Shown: positions 44,561 to 52,779 of the stretch, piece by piece
Layout: every line of letters starts with the position of its first letter
How positions within the stretch are numbered: the first letter of the stretch is position 1
Source: Bacillus sp. FJAT-27916
GTDB taxonomy: Bacteria > Bacillota > Bacilli > Bacillales > Pradoshiaceae
Direction: 5' to 3'
NCBI RefSeq assembly: GCF_001183965.1
Contig: NZ_LFZV01000001.1
Location: 3,856,053-3,920,052, forward strand
DNA: 64,000 bases
Made by a program: the position numbers and the translations under genes
The notes under the pieces: model-generated
Database searches by the model: none
What the model saw: the letters and a program-made list of their open reading frames with translations, nothing else
Told to the model about the DNA's origin: nothing

Positions 44561-44588
44561 AAAAAAGAACCTGCATGAAAACAGGTTC
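44561..44588 (-). terminator. Terminator of the SpoIIAA-like gene
   Basis: GAACCTG and CAGGTTC pair around an eight-base loop, with six T residues after it on the minus strand. Confidence 0.85.
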
Positions 44589-44598
44589 TCACTCGCGC

Positions 44599-44973
44599 TC
44601 ACATACCTCCATTCCCTGATGTAATCACCCAGCCCCAGGCTTTTTCAAGGTCTTTCTCTGCAAATGCCTTCACTTCCAGATTGGGCATCATATTGCCAAG
44701 ATTGGCCATGGATTGTACCCACTGAAGGTCTGATACAGCCGCAATCTTATGGAATTGGTTCATCCGCTTCGCATCGAATTTCAATCCACTGATCATTCCC
44801 ATCAAATTAGTTCCATCCACGTCACGGATAATCGCCAGGATATTAAACTTTTGATTATTCCCATAATGCTTCGCCACATACCTCTCCAATTGATCCGCAT
44901 CAGCCTGCGTTGCCTTTCCGCTGAATCGGACCGCAACCGTCATCATATCCTTTGATGGCAGAATTTCAAGCAT
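44599..44973 (-). CDS. SpoIIAA-like (STAS-fold) protein
   Basis: A 124-residue protein of the SpoIIAA-like family (PF11964 type): MLEILPSKDMMTVAVRFSGK, LAIIRDVDGTNLMGMISGLKFD, and FHKIAAVSDLQWVQSMANLG. The family shares the STAS fold but lacks the phospho-serine of anti-anti-sigma factors, and its role is unknown; some members may bind lipids. GGGGATGGGAAAAG precedes the ATG. Confidence 0.8.
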   Translation of the reverse strand: MLEILPSKDMMTVAVRFSGKATQADADQLERYVAKHYGNNQKFNILAIIRDVDGTNLMGMISGLKFDAKRMNQFHKIAAVSDLQWVQSMANLGNMMPNLEVKAFAEKDLEKAWGWVITSGNGGM

Positions 44974-45049
44974 CTTTTCCCATCCCCTTCTATACTGATT
45001 GAACTGCCGTACACCACACCGTTATACGAGTGTTCTTACGTTACTAAAC

Positions 45050-45643
45050 TTATTCAAGGACACCGCAAGCTATTCGATCCCCTGAATCTCCTGAAGGGTC
45101 TGTCTTTCCATCATCCTCCTTATCATGAACAACAAGTGCGCTTCCGTCCTCATCCAATAAGGAGTTTTCTTTATCCGCTAATAAAGAGACATACTCTGTC
45201 GTGAATTCAAATTCGCCAGTGCCATCCTCTGCTACCTCAATATTCGGCAAATCCCCGGCATGCGGACCATTGTCATTTTCCACCCCATGCTTGGTATCAT
45301 CAGGGTTGAAGTGAGCACCGGCAGATTCAAAGTCAGGACCCTCACACTTAGCCGTCTCATGGAAGTGAACACCATGCTTGCCAGGTTCCATTCCCTCTAC
45401 CTTCAAGCTGACCTTTACACCATTTTCCTCTTGTTCAAGAACAGCTGAACCAGCTTTCTCATCATCACTGTTCTTCAATTCAACTGTCTTGCGGTTTGTC
45501 ACCTTATTATCGCCATCCTGGTTATCCGCATTATTCTCGTTTTGCTCAATCTTATCGCTTGTCGTATCTAATTCTTCACTTTCAGAGCATCCTGCAAGGA
45601 CGAGTACAAATGTCATGAGCATTAAAAAGATATATTTCTTCAA
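45050..45643 (-). CDS. sodC: Cu/Zn superoxide dismutase lipoprotein SodC
   Basis: A 197-residue secreted lipoprotein: signal peptide with lipobox LVLAGC (about 14-19), an acidic Asp/Asn-rich linker (20-55), then the SOD domain. The metal ligands are visible in GVHFHETAKCEG (two His and the disulfide Cys), GAHFNPDDTKHG, NGPHAGDLPN (bridging and zinc ligands) and ALVVHDKEDDGKTDP; IACGV supplies the other Cys. B. subtilis YojM lacks one copper ligand, but here the set looks complete, so activity is likely. The start is TTG 45643 behind GGAGGAG. Confidence 0.9.
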   Translation of the reverse strand: MKKYIFLMLMTFVLVLAGCSESEELDTTSDKIEQNENNADNQDGDNKVTNRKTVELKNSDDEKAGSAVLEQEENGVKVSLKVEGMEPGKHGVHFHETAKCEGPDFESAGAHFNPDDTKHGVENDNGPHAGDLPNIEVAEDGTGEFEFTTEYVSLLADKENSLLDEDGSALVVHDKEDDGKTDPSGDSGDRIACGVLE

Positions 45644-45744
45644 CTTTTCTCCTCCTCTTCGTTTCTATTTACCTAAATTAACCAAGAGAGAGGCTGGTAA
45701 ACACCCTTTTAAGGAAAATCATTCGATAGTCCTTAGGTGGCAGG

Positions 45745-45776
45745 CAAAAAAAATAGACCATTCAATATGATCTATT
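45745..45776 (-). terminator. Terminator after the TetR gene
   Basis: AATAGATC and GGTCTATT pair over eight bases, followed by eight T residues on the minus strand. Confidence 0.8.
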
Positions 45777-45791
45777 GCGTCAATACGCTGC

Positions 45792-46385
45792 TCAGTCTTC
45801 TCCCCTCTTTTGAATAAAAGAAATAATATCAATATATAATGCAGTTATTTCCTCAGGCGTTTTGTCTAGGTCATTTCGCACCCATTGTTCAATTAAACCT
45901 AAGAAGGCAGAGGTAATAAAGGATAGATAGTATTCCATCGGGACATTTAAACCTGCATGGCTGCTTTCATGTTTCTCTAAATTAACACGCACTTTTTCCG
46001 TGAAGGCATCTCTAAATCGGAGATGAAAGCCTGCTCTTCCATGGTTGCTCAGAAATATTTTCAATAAGGGCGCATGCATCTTAATCGAGCTGAATAAAGC
46101 AGCAGCTAATTGCTCTTGCCCTTTTTCAAATGTCTGCATAGATGAATAGCGGAATTGTAATTCATCAATATGATTTCCTAGATCTCTAAACAATTGCTGC
46201 TCGATTCGATCGAGCAAATCATACTTATCTAGATAATGTAAATAGAATGTTCCACGGTTTATTTGAGCCTTTTTTGTAATATCTCCGACAGTAATGGCTT
46301 CAAACGGTTTCTTCTCTAATAGTTGCAGAAAGGAACGTTGAATCGTTTGTTTCGTTCTTCGATTTTTCTCCTCATATATGCCCAT
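45792..46385 (-). CDS. TetR-family repressor
   Basis: A 197-residue repressor with the N-terminal helix-turn-helix FEAITVGDITKKAQINRGTFYLHYLDKYDLLDRI (about 30-63) and a C-terminal TetR_C_7-like ligand domain. ATG 46385 (MGIYEEKNRRTKQT) fits AAAGGTG. It is divergent from the DUF3533/YhgE-like gene with palindromes between, so it very likely represses that gene and itself. Confidence 0.88.
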   Translation of the reverse strand: MGIYEEKNRRTKQTIQRSFLQLLEKKPFEAITVGDITKKAQINRGTFYLHYLDKYDLLDRIEQQLFRDLGNHIDELQFRYSSMQTFEKGQEQLAAALFSSIKMHAPLLKIFLSNHGRAGFHLRFRDAFTEKVRVNLEKHESSHAGLNVPMEYYLSFITSAFLGLIEQWVRNDLDKTPEEITALYIDIISFIQKRGED

Positions 46386-46407
46386 CACAATCACCTTTTC
46401 TCAAAAT

Positions 46408-46422
46408 TGAACACATTGTTCA
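46408..46422. promoter_or_regulatory. Palindromic TetR operator
   Basis: TGAACACATTGTTCA is a perfect inverted repeat (TGAAC-N5-GTTCA); another GTTCA half-site follows at 46427, and ATGTT-G-AACAT lies at 46482-46492. All are between the two divergent genes. Confidence 0.7.
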
Positions 46423-46512
46423 TTTTGTTCATTGCTTCCTCTCTCTCTCGATTATAAAATAAGCAATAATTACTAAACAACATGTTGAACATTTGAAAGG
46501 GATGGATTTTGT

Positions 46513-47664
46513 TTGAGATTATTTAAAGAAAAATTAGCATGGGCAGCTCCCCTCGCGGTCATTTTAATTATCGCCTTATTCTCCGTGAACCTCTTTGCAC
46601 AAGGAGACCCAAAGGTACGAAATTTACCGGTTGCCCTCATTGTCAATGATGAAGGTGAACATGTAGAGGCTGTTCAAACAGCCGTTGAACAAATGAGTAA
46701 AGGCACAGAAAGCGAAGAACCGATGTTAGCTTTTACAAATGAAAAGGAAGAAGATATCGAGGAACTATTTGATGATAAAAAATATTACGCGGCATTAGTC
46801 ATTCCAGAAGGGTATAATGATTCATTGCAAAATGCGATGAAGAACAATGCTGCAGCAACTTTACAAGTGTATATTAACCAGGGGTATAACGCGACAGGCG
46901 CCAACTATGCGAAAACGGCCTTAAATGCTTTGATTTCACAATTGAGCAGTCAATATTCCACAAGCTTTGTAGCACAAATGGGCGACCAGCAAATTGGTGC
47001 AGACAAAGCAGCCGTTTTAGTTGACCCAATTGTTTCAGAGGAAAAGATATTCAATGCCATTACTGCTTCAACAGCAAACGGCAGTGCGCCAACCTTAATG
47101 GCCGTACCTGCCTGGGTCGGTGCCTTAATTGGCGGCTTCATACTATTCCTTGTTACATCTGGCATCTTTAAGAAAGAATTATTAACACGGAAGCAAGCCT
47201 TACGCCTAATGGGCGGTCAAGCTTTATTCGGTATAATCATCGCCCTGTTCTCAGGGTTCACCGTTGCAACACTTGGCTTAATCGCCGGTATTAATATGCC
47301 AAGCTATTTCTTAGTTGGATCATTCGTATCGTTTGCAGCATTCTGTTTCTTCTTATTAGTATCCGGAGTCACTTCCTGGATTGGAAAGCCAGCCATCACA
47401 TTATTCATGGTTGTCATGTTGCTTGGGATGGGGGTTTTAATGACACCAAAAGAGATGCTCCCAGATTTCTTTGTCAACTTCATTCGTCCATGGGTGCCAA
47501 TCCGTTTTGCTTCTGAAGGGTTACGTGAGATTTTCTACTTCGGCAGTGGATTCTATACCGGACAATCCTTTAACATTATTTTAGGAATCGGGATTTCCGG
47601 TCTTGTTATGTATCTTTTATCTATATTTAAACCAGTTCGTTCGCCAAAAGCGAAAGCGAAATAA
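46513..47664 (+). CDS. YhgE/Pip-like (DUF3533) ABC-2-type membrane protein
   Basis: A 383-residue protein: one N-terminal helix (AAPLAVILIIALFSVNLF), an extracellular domain (about 30-190), then five or six C-terminal helices (AWVGALIGGFILFLV to MYLLSIF). The layout is that of the ABC-2 membrane-component/DUF3533 group, related to phage-infection protein YhgE. These often export drugs or lipids with a TetR repressor beside them, but no ATPase is adjacent here. TTG 46513 follows AAAGGGATGG. Function is inferred. Confidence 0.75.
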   Translation: MRLFKEKLAWAAPLAVILIIALFSVNLFAQGDPKVRNLPVALIVNDEGEHVEAVQTAVEQMSKGTESEEPMLAFTNEKEEDIEELFDDKKYYAALVIPEGYNDSLQNAMKNNAAATLQVYINQGYNATGANYAKTALNALISQLSSQYSTSFVAQMGDQQIGADKAAVLVDPIVSEEKIFNAITASTANGSAPTLMAVPAWVGALIGGFILFLVTSGIFKKELLTRKQALRLMGGQALFGIIIALFSGFTVATLGLIAGINMPSYFLVGSFVSFAAFCFFLLVSGVTSWIGKPAITLFMVVMLLGMGVLMTPKEMLPDFFVNFIRPWVPIRFASEGLREIFYFGSGFYTGQSFNIILGIGISGLVMYLLSIFKPVRSPKAKAK

Positions 47665-47707
47665 ACGTGTGGGCAGTGACAATTTAAGCCCCCTTCCTAA
47701 TGAAAGC

Positions 47708-47738
47708 ATGAAAAGCCAACCTTTTGCGGTTGGCTTTT
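47708..47738. terminator. Terminator between the YhgE-like and MFS genes
   Basis: AAAAGCCAACC and GGTTGGCTTTT form a perfect 11-bp stem with a six-base loop, usable on both strands. Confidence 0.9.
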
Positions 47739-47793
47739 CCCGTTTATTGGAATTAGGATTACCTTTTCAAGTCCACTAAAAAGCAACATTCAT

Positions 47794-49035
47794 CTATGCT
47801 GCTTTTCGAACAAGAGGGTTCGCCACCATAAGTAAGACAATGATGATACCGAATGCCGCAATCGCCAAGAACATTTGCTGTACACTGATAAATGTCATAA
47901 GAATCCCTGCCAGTAAGAGAGAAGCAGGATTCACTCCCTCAAGCAGTACTCTCATCGTACTTTGCGAGCGTCCAATAACCTCTCTTGGAATCTTGACCAT
48001 GAAAAGTGTGCTTAGCGTAATATTCACGAGTGTACTCCCTGCTCCGGCAAGCCCAATGAATAGGCAGCTGATGATAAAGTTCGTGATGACCCCTAAGCCG
48101 GCAAACGGCAATAGTATCATGAGCAGCCCAATGACAATGGGATAAATTTTCGGTCGGTCAGCAAAGAAATTGATGGCAATTGATCCTGTTAGAATACCGA
48201 TAAAGAAGGCTACTTCAATAATGGCAAGTTGAGACGGATTATTTACATAAGCCGGCAAAAGAAGCTCGACCGGTGCAAACATAAAGTTAATCAAGACGAG
48301 ATAGATAATCATGGCACGTAATATCGGAGCCCTTATGATAGTATGAAATCCTTCCTTCAAATCAGTCATAAAGACACTTCTATTCAACTTCTCTGGCTTC
48401 TTTGCCAATAGTTCAGGCTGATTAATCAATCGGATAAAGACAAAAGATAAAAGAAACATAATCGCATTGAATAAGAAAGCAAAACGGAGACCTATGGCCA
48501 GCAATATACCTGCGATAACCGGTGCTGCCAATCCGGTGACAACCTGTACTGTAGAGGACGCGCTTTGAGCACGAATCATGAGCTCATCAGGCACGATTGA
48601 ACGAATCGCTACTGCTCTTGCAGGTGTAAAAAAGGCACTGAAACTTGAGACGATAAACGCTGAGACAATTAACATCCATGGTGCAAGCAGGTCTAGTACG
48701 AATAACGTAAATAACCCAAATAGGGCAAGCGACCGGAATATGTCGGCAGCAAGCATAATATTCTTTTGATTCCCACGGTCCACAATGACCCCTGCAAATA
48801 TGCCAAGGATAATCGTTGGAATCACTCCAGCAGCAAGCACATACGCCATATGGACAGACGATCCTGTCAATTCCTTCATCGACCAAACAAGGGCCAAGGT
48901 ATATACCCCATCACCCAGCATGGCGATTGCCTGCCCAAAAAGCAAATAGCGATAATTCCTAATTTGGAGTAAGTCTTTCATACTGCTCTTTTTTAAGGAA
49001 TTTTCTGCCGGTTCCTTGACAGCTGTTTCTTCCAA
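47794..49035 (-). CDS. MFS transporter (MFS_3 / MefA-EntS type)
   Basis: A 413-residue, 12-helix major-facilitator exporter. The first loop motif is GVIVDRGNQKNIMLAADIFRS and the second half begins near EGFHTIIRAPILRAM. This group includes macrolide exporter MefA and siderophore exporter EntS; the substrate here is unknown. It is a single gene. Confidence 0.85.
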   Translation of the reverse strand: MEETAVKEPAENSLKKSSMKDLLQIRNYRYLLFGQAIAMLGDGVYTLALVWSMKELTGSSVHMAYVLAAGVIPTIILGIFAGVIVDRGNQKNIMLAADIFRSLALFGLFTLFVLDLLAPWMLIVSAFIVSSFSAFFTPARAVAIRSIVPDELMIRAQSASSTVQVVTGLAAPVIAGILLAIGLRFAFLFNAIMFLLSFVFIRLINQPELLAKKPEKLNRSVFMTDLKEGFHTIIRAPILRAMIIYLVLINFMFAPVELLLPAYVNNPSQLAIIEVAFFIGILTGSIAINFFADRPKIYPIVIGLLMILLPFAGLGVITNFIISCLFIGLAGAGSTLVNITLSTLFMVKIPREVIGRSQSTMRVLLEGVNPASLLLAGILMTFISVQQMFLAIAAFGIIIVLLMVANPLVRKAA

Positions 49036-49223
49036 TATACAAACACCCCTGACTTGTTATCTATTATCCGTAAGGTTCGTCTAGATGTTAATTGGCAAGT
49101 TGATAAAATCTAATAGCTGAAATAAAGCGGCTATGATGAGGAGAACTGAGGTGCAATTTAAGGAGAGATTGTTACTATGATGATTATTTTATCATTTTAG
49201 AATATTTTAACAATATTTTTTCA

Positions 49224-49254
49224 TAGAAAAAAGCCATAGTTTACACCATGGCTT
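49224..49254 (-). terminator. Terminator after the ABC exporter
   Basis: AAGCCAT and ATGGCTT pair around a 10-base loop, with a T run on the minus strand; the 5' arm lies in the last codons of the ABC gene. Confidence 0.8.
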
Positions 49255-50968
49255 TCTCTCCAAATTGAATCCGATGTAGATTCGCAAATACTCCATTATG
49301 GGCAAGGAGCTCCTCATAAGTACCGTCTTCCTCAATTCCTTTTTCTCCAACCACAATTAGTCGGTCAGCATTGCGGATCGTGGCAAGCCTGTGGGCGATG
49401 ACCAAGGTTGTCCGATTTGCGGCAAGCTCCTCCAATGATTGTTGGATAATCCTCTCTGTCTCTGTATCAAGAGCGGATGTTGCTTCATCAAGGATTAAGA
49501 TTGGCGGATTTTTCAGGAACATCCTCGCAATCGCGAGTCGTTGTTTCTGGCCGCCTGATAGTTTTAAGCCGCGTTCTCCGATTTCTGTCTCATAGCCATC
49601 CGGCAATGCCTCAATCATGCTTTCAAGATGGGCCTTCCTCGCTGCCTCCTTGATTTCCTCAAAGGACGCATCAAGTTTTCCATAGGCAATATTCTCACGA
49701 ATCGTACCCGTAAAGAGGAACACATCCTGCTGGACAATCCCAATCTGCTTGCGCAAGGATTCAAGTGTCATCTCCCGAATATCAATACCGTCAATCTTGA
49801 TTGCGCCTCCGTCCACATCATAAAAGCGAGGTATTAACGAGCAAATTGTCGTTTTCCCTGCCCCAGAAGGACCTACGAAAGCCGTTGTTTCTCCTGCTCT
49901 TAACGAAAGGGAAATATCACTTAACACTGACTTAGATTCATCATAACGGAAATCCACATGATCAAATTGTATATCCCCATTTAAATGATTGACCACGATG
50001 GCATTTTTCTTATCCTGAATATCAGGCTCTTGTTCAATCAGCTCGAGGAACCGTTTGAAGCCGGCCATTCCTTTTGGATACAGCTCAAGCAATGCGCTGA
50101 TCTTATCAATTGGCTTCACGAGGACATTTGTATAGAGGACGAAGCTGACCAATTCCCCATAGGTAAGATTGCCATTAAAGCTCAGCCATGCCCCGACAAT
50201 CAGAACAAGCAATGTCAAAAGACGCGTCATCATGTAGATGGAGGAATGCGTCCATGCCATGACCTTATAGGCACGCAATTTCGCCAAGCGGAATTTCCCG
50301 TTGTTTTTCCTGAAACGATTCATTTCGTAGGATTGATTCGTAAATGATTGCACAACACGTACACCAGAAACACTGTCCTCCACTCGAGCATTCACATCCG
50401 CAATCTCCCCGTACATGTCCTTCCATGCTGCATTCATCTTCTTATTACTGAAGACAACGAGCCACGTTAAGAATGGCACGAGGATAATGGCGACGATGGC
50501 TAAGGTCGGATTGATATTGAACATAATCAGGAAGGCCCCAATGAACGTCATGATGGCAATAAAGGCATCCTCCGGTCCATGGTGGGCAAATTCGCCGATA
50601 TCAAATAAATCATTCGTAATCCGGCTCATGACATGTCCTGTTTTCGTATTATCAAAGAATCGGAAGGACTGACGCTGAACATGGTTAAACAGCTCCTGTC
50701 TCATATCCGTCTCTATATTCGTCCCAAGCTTATGGCCAAGATAATTCACAATGAACTGCAGGAATGTGCTGAGCAGGTAAACGAAGAGAAGCAATACTCC
50801 TACCGTCACAACCATTCCCCAATCCCCTGTTGGGAGCAATTCATCAATAAATCGCTGAACAGCCACCGGGAAAGCAAGCTCCAGCAAAGCTACAATGATA
50901 GCGCTGGTAAAATCTATCATAAACAGCCGTTTATGTGGTTTATAGTATGAAAAGAATTTTCTTAGCAT
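49241..50968 (-). CDS. ywjA: ABC exporter, fused permease-ATPase (YwjA-like)
   Basis: A 575-residue half-transporter that works as a dimer. Six helices come first (about 15-300), then the ATPase with Walker A GPSGAGKTTICSL, signature [15 protein letters not shown] and Walker B ILILDEATSALD. ATG 50968 (MLRKFFSYYKPHKRLF) is behind AAAGGA and gives exactly the B. subtilis YwjA length and start. An ATG at 51031 adds unrelated residues. The lipid or drug substrate is unknown. Confidence 0.92.
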   Translation of the reverse strand: MLRKFFSYYKPHKRLFMIDFTSAIIVALLELAFPVAVQRFIDELLPTGDWGMVVTVGVLLLFVYLLSTFLQFIVNYLGHKLGTNIETDMRQELFNHVQRQSFRFFDNTKTGHVMSRITNDLFDIGEFAHHGPEDAFIAIMTFIGAFLIMFNINPTLAIVAIILVPFLTWLVVFSNKKMNAAWKDMYGEIADVNARVEDSVSGVRVVQSFTNQSYEMNRFRKNNGKFRLAKLRAYKVMAWTHSSIYMMTRLLTLLVLIVGAWLSFNGNLTYGELVSFVLYTNVLVKPIDKISALLELYPKGMAGFKRFLELIEQEPDIQDKKNAIVVNHLNGDIQFDHVDFRYDESKSVLSDISLSLRAGETTAFVGPSGAGKTTICSLIPRFYDVDGGAIKIDGIDIREMTLESLRKQIGIVQQDVFLFTGTIRENIAYGKLDASFEEIKEAARKAHLESMIEALPDGYETEIGERGLKLSGGQKQRLAIARMFLKNPPILILDEATSALDTETERIIQQSLEELAANRTTLVIAHRLATIRNADRLIVVGEKGIEEDGTYEELLAHNGVFANLHRIQFGEKAMV

Positions 50969-51041
50969 GGTGATGTTCCTTTCTCCACCAAATGGTAGAT
51001 ATTCATTATACCAATTTCTCCTATGATACATTAAGCCAAAT

Positions 51042-51067
51042 AAAAAAGCCCCTGTTTTTACAGAGGC
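51042..51067 (-). terminator. Terminator after ogt
   Basis: GCCTCTG and CAGGGGC pair around a six-base loop, then TTTTTTATTT on the minus strand. Confidence 0.8.
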
Positions 51068-51555
51068 TGAGGAGTTTGTATTCTGCGTTTCGCGATAATG
51101 TCCTTTTCATGCTTCAATAGCCATTCCTTTCGCCAAACACCGGATGCATAGCCGACCATCTTACCGTTTGCCCCGATAATGCGGTGACAGGGAATCAATA
51201 CACAGACAGGGTTCCTTCCATTGGCGCTGCCTACAGCACGCACAGCCTTCTCGTTGCCTGCTAAGGAAGCAATGTCCTTATAAGAAGCAGTCGCCCCGTA
51301 TGAAACAGACGTAAGGGATTCCCAAACTCTCTTCTGAAAAGCCGTGCCTTCAAATAGGTAAGGCACCGAAAAATCAAGCCGTTCGCCGCGAAAGTATTCA
51401 TCAAGCTGACGGGCACACTCGACCATCACAGCTGGTGTCTCCTCCCGCTGCGTGTAAATGATCTCTTCCCGCTCCTTAAACAAAACGGACGTGACTGCCT
51501 CTTCTGTACCGCCAATCTCAATAATGCCAAGCGGCGATGGATAATCGAGTTTCAT
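51058..51555 (-). CDS. ogt: O6-methylguanine-DNA methyltransferase (Ogt)
   Basis: A suicide DNA-repair protein that takes the methyl group from O6-methylguanine onto its cysteine in PCHRIIGANG (about residue 130). The helix-turn-helix SYGATASYKDIASLAGNEKAVRAVGSANGRNP precedes it. The chosen ATG 51555 (MKLDYPSPLGII) matches the family start; GTG 51567 has a better-spaced GGGAG and remains possible. Confidence 0.9.
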   Translation of the reverse strand: MKLDYPSPLGIIEIGGTEEAVTSVLFKEREEIIYTQREETPAVMVECARQLDEYFRGERLDFSVPYLFEGTAFQKRVWESLTSVSYGATASYKDIASLAGNEKAVRAVGSANGRNPVCVLIPCHRIIGANGKMVGYASGVWRKEWLLKHEKDIIAKRRIQTPQPL

Positions 51556-51591
51556 TGTAACAACCACTTCTAGCACGCTCCCTTCATACTA

Positions 51592-51619
51592 AAAGGGTAG
51601 CACAAGACGGCTACCCTTC
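51592..51619 (-). terminator. Terminator after the glycerophosphodiesterase gene
   Basis: AAGGGTAGC and GCTACCCTT form a perfect nine-base stem with an eight-base loop and a short T run on the minus strand. Confidence 0.75.
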
Positions 51620-51634
51620 CAATTCTCAATACAA

Positions 51635-52450
51635 TTATTTTACATAATCCGGATAATCCGTAATAATGCCATCCACCTTCATATCAAGCAGGAATTGAAC
51701 GGTATCCCTGCTTCTCGCTGTCCAGGACTGAACCTTCATGCCTGCATCATGGGCTTTCGTCACGAGCTCTTCGGTGACAAGGCCATAGCTTGGGTTGAAG
51801 TATTCGGCATAGTCAGCAAACTGTTCAATGGCCGTATCCGTTGTATCTGAGGCTCGATTGATGAGAACACCGATTGGCATGCGCGGCAGTAATTGATCCG
51901 CTTTTTTCATCGAATCAAAATTAAAGGATTGAACGATGACTTTTTCATTGCGCGGTTTGTCAAGATGATAGGCCTTCAGGAGATTGGCAACCTCTTCTTC
52001 AATTCCGGGATATAGTTCTGGAGATTTCAATTCGATTAAGATGCCAATCTTCCCTTTATACCTTTTCAGCACCTCTTCAAATGTTGGCACCTTCTCTCCC
52101 TTAAAGTTTTCTGACATCCAGCTGCCTGCATCAAGGGAGCGGATTTCTTCAAACGTCAGGCTCCCGACTTTCCCTGTCCCGTCGGTCGTACGGTCGACGG
52201 TAGTGTCATGGATAATAACGAGCTTCCCATCCTTTGTTCGTTGAACATCCACTTCAATATAATCAGATTTCATCTTCACTGCACGATCAAAGGCGGCAAT
52301 TGTATTCTCAGGAGCATAGCCAGACGCTCCGCGGTGGGCAACCACCTCTGTCTTGTGATGACCTGCCGGTTCCTTTGCCAATGTTTCCTGCTCTGGCGCC
52401 CATAATAATGCAGCGGACAACCCAATCACTAATCCTGCCATCTTCCTCAT
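51635..52450 (-). CDS. Secreted glycerophosphodiester phosphodiesterase
   Basis: A 271-residue exported enzyme that frees glycerol-3-phosphate from deacylated lipids or teichoic acid. A signal peptide (about 1-25, VIGLSAALLWAP) precedes the catalytic motif HRGASGYAPENTIAAFDRAV; the other residues are EVDVQRTKDGKLVIIHD and LIELKSP. It resembles short GDPDs such as YqiK more than the longer GlpQ. It is a single gene divergent from the MFS gene. Confidence 0.9.
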   Translation of the reverse strand: MRKMAGLVIGLSAALLWAPEQETLAKEPAGHHKTEVVAHRGASGYAPENTIAAFDRAVKMKSDYIEVDVQRTKDGKLVIIHDTTVDRTTDGTGKVGSLTFEEIRSLDAGSWMSENFKGEKVPTFEEVLKRYKGKIGILIELKSPELYPGIEEEVANLLKAYHLDKPRNEKVIVQSFNFDSMKKADQLLPRMPIGVLINRASDTTDTAIEQFADYAEYFNPSYGLVTEELVTKAHDAGMKVQSWTARSRDTVQFLLDMKVDGIITDYPDYVK

Positions 52451-52779
52451 ACTTCACCACTCCCCATTTCGATTTTCCAACCATATTTAGTGTAAAAGAG
52501 GAGCATGAATAATAAATGGAGAACAGGTAAATTTTAGGTGATAAATGGATGACAAAATTCAGGATATTGCACCTAGAAAATGATACAAACAAAATGGGAA
52601 AACCGGCCTTTGCCTTGTCTATCTCTATTGCTTTAGAGCATGTAATCCCTTTTTATCCACACATATTATTCCTGCTTTCTACATATCTTTTTTCAAGTAT
52701 TTTGATGAACAGCACACTTCCTTCTGAAGGTAGAACGCTGGTATAATATGTATAACACTAGTATAGGGAGGACAATACA
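52451..52779. other. Gap between the phosphodiesterase and MFS genes
   Basis: About 330 bases with two divergent promoters. TGGTATAAT at 52739-52747 is an extended -10 about 33 bases before the MFS start, without a clear -35; AGGGAGG precedes the ATG. Nothing else was recognised. Confidence 0.5.

Noticed and set aside
49178-49201. Seven-codon frame with a strong AAGGAG site between the MFS and ABC genes
   Set aside because: No gene follows on that strand for it to regulate, and it is too short to support as a gene.
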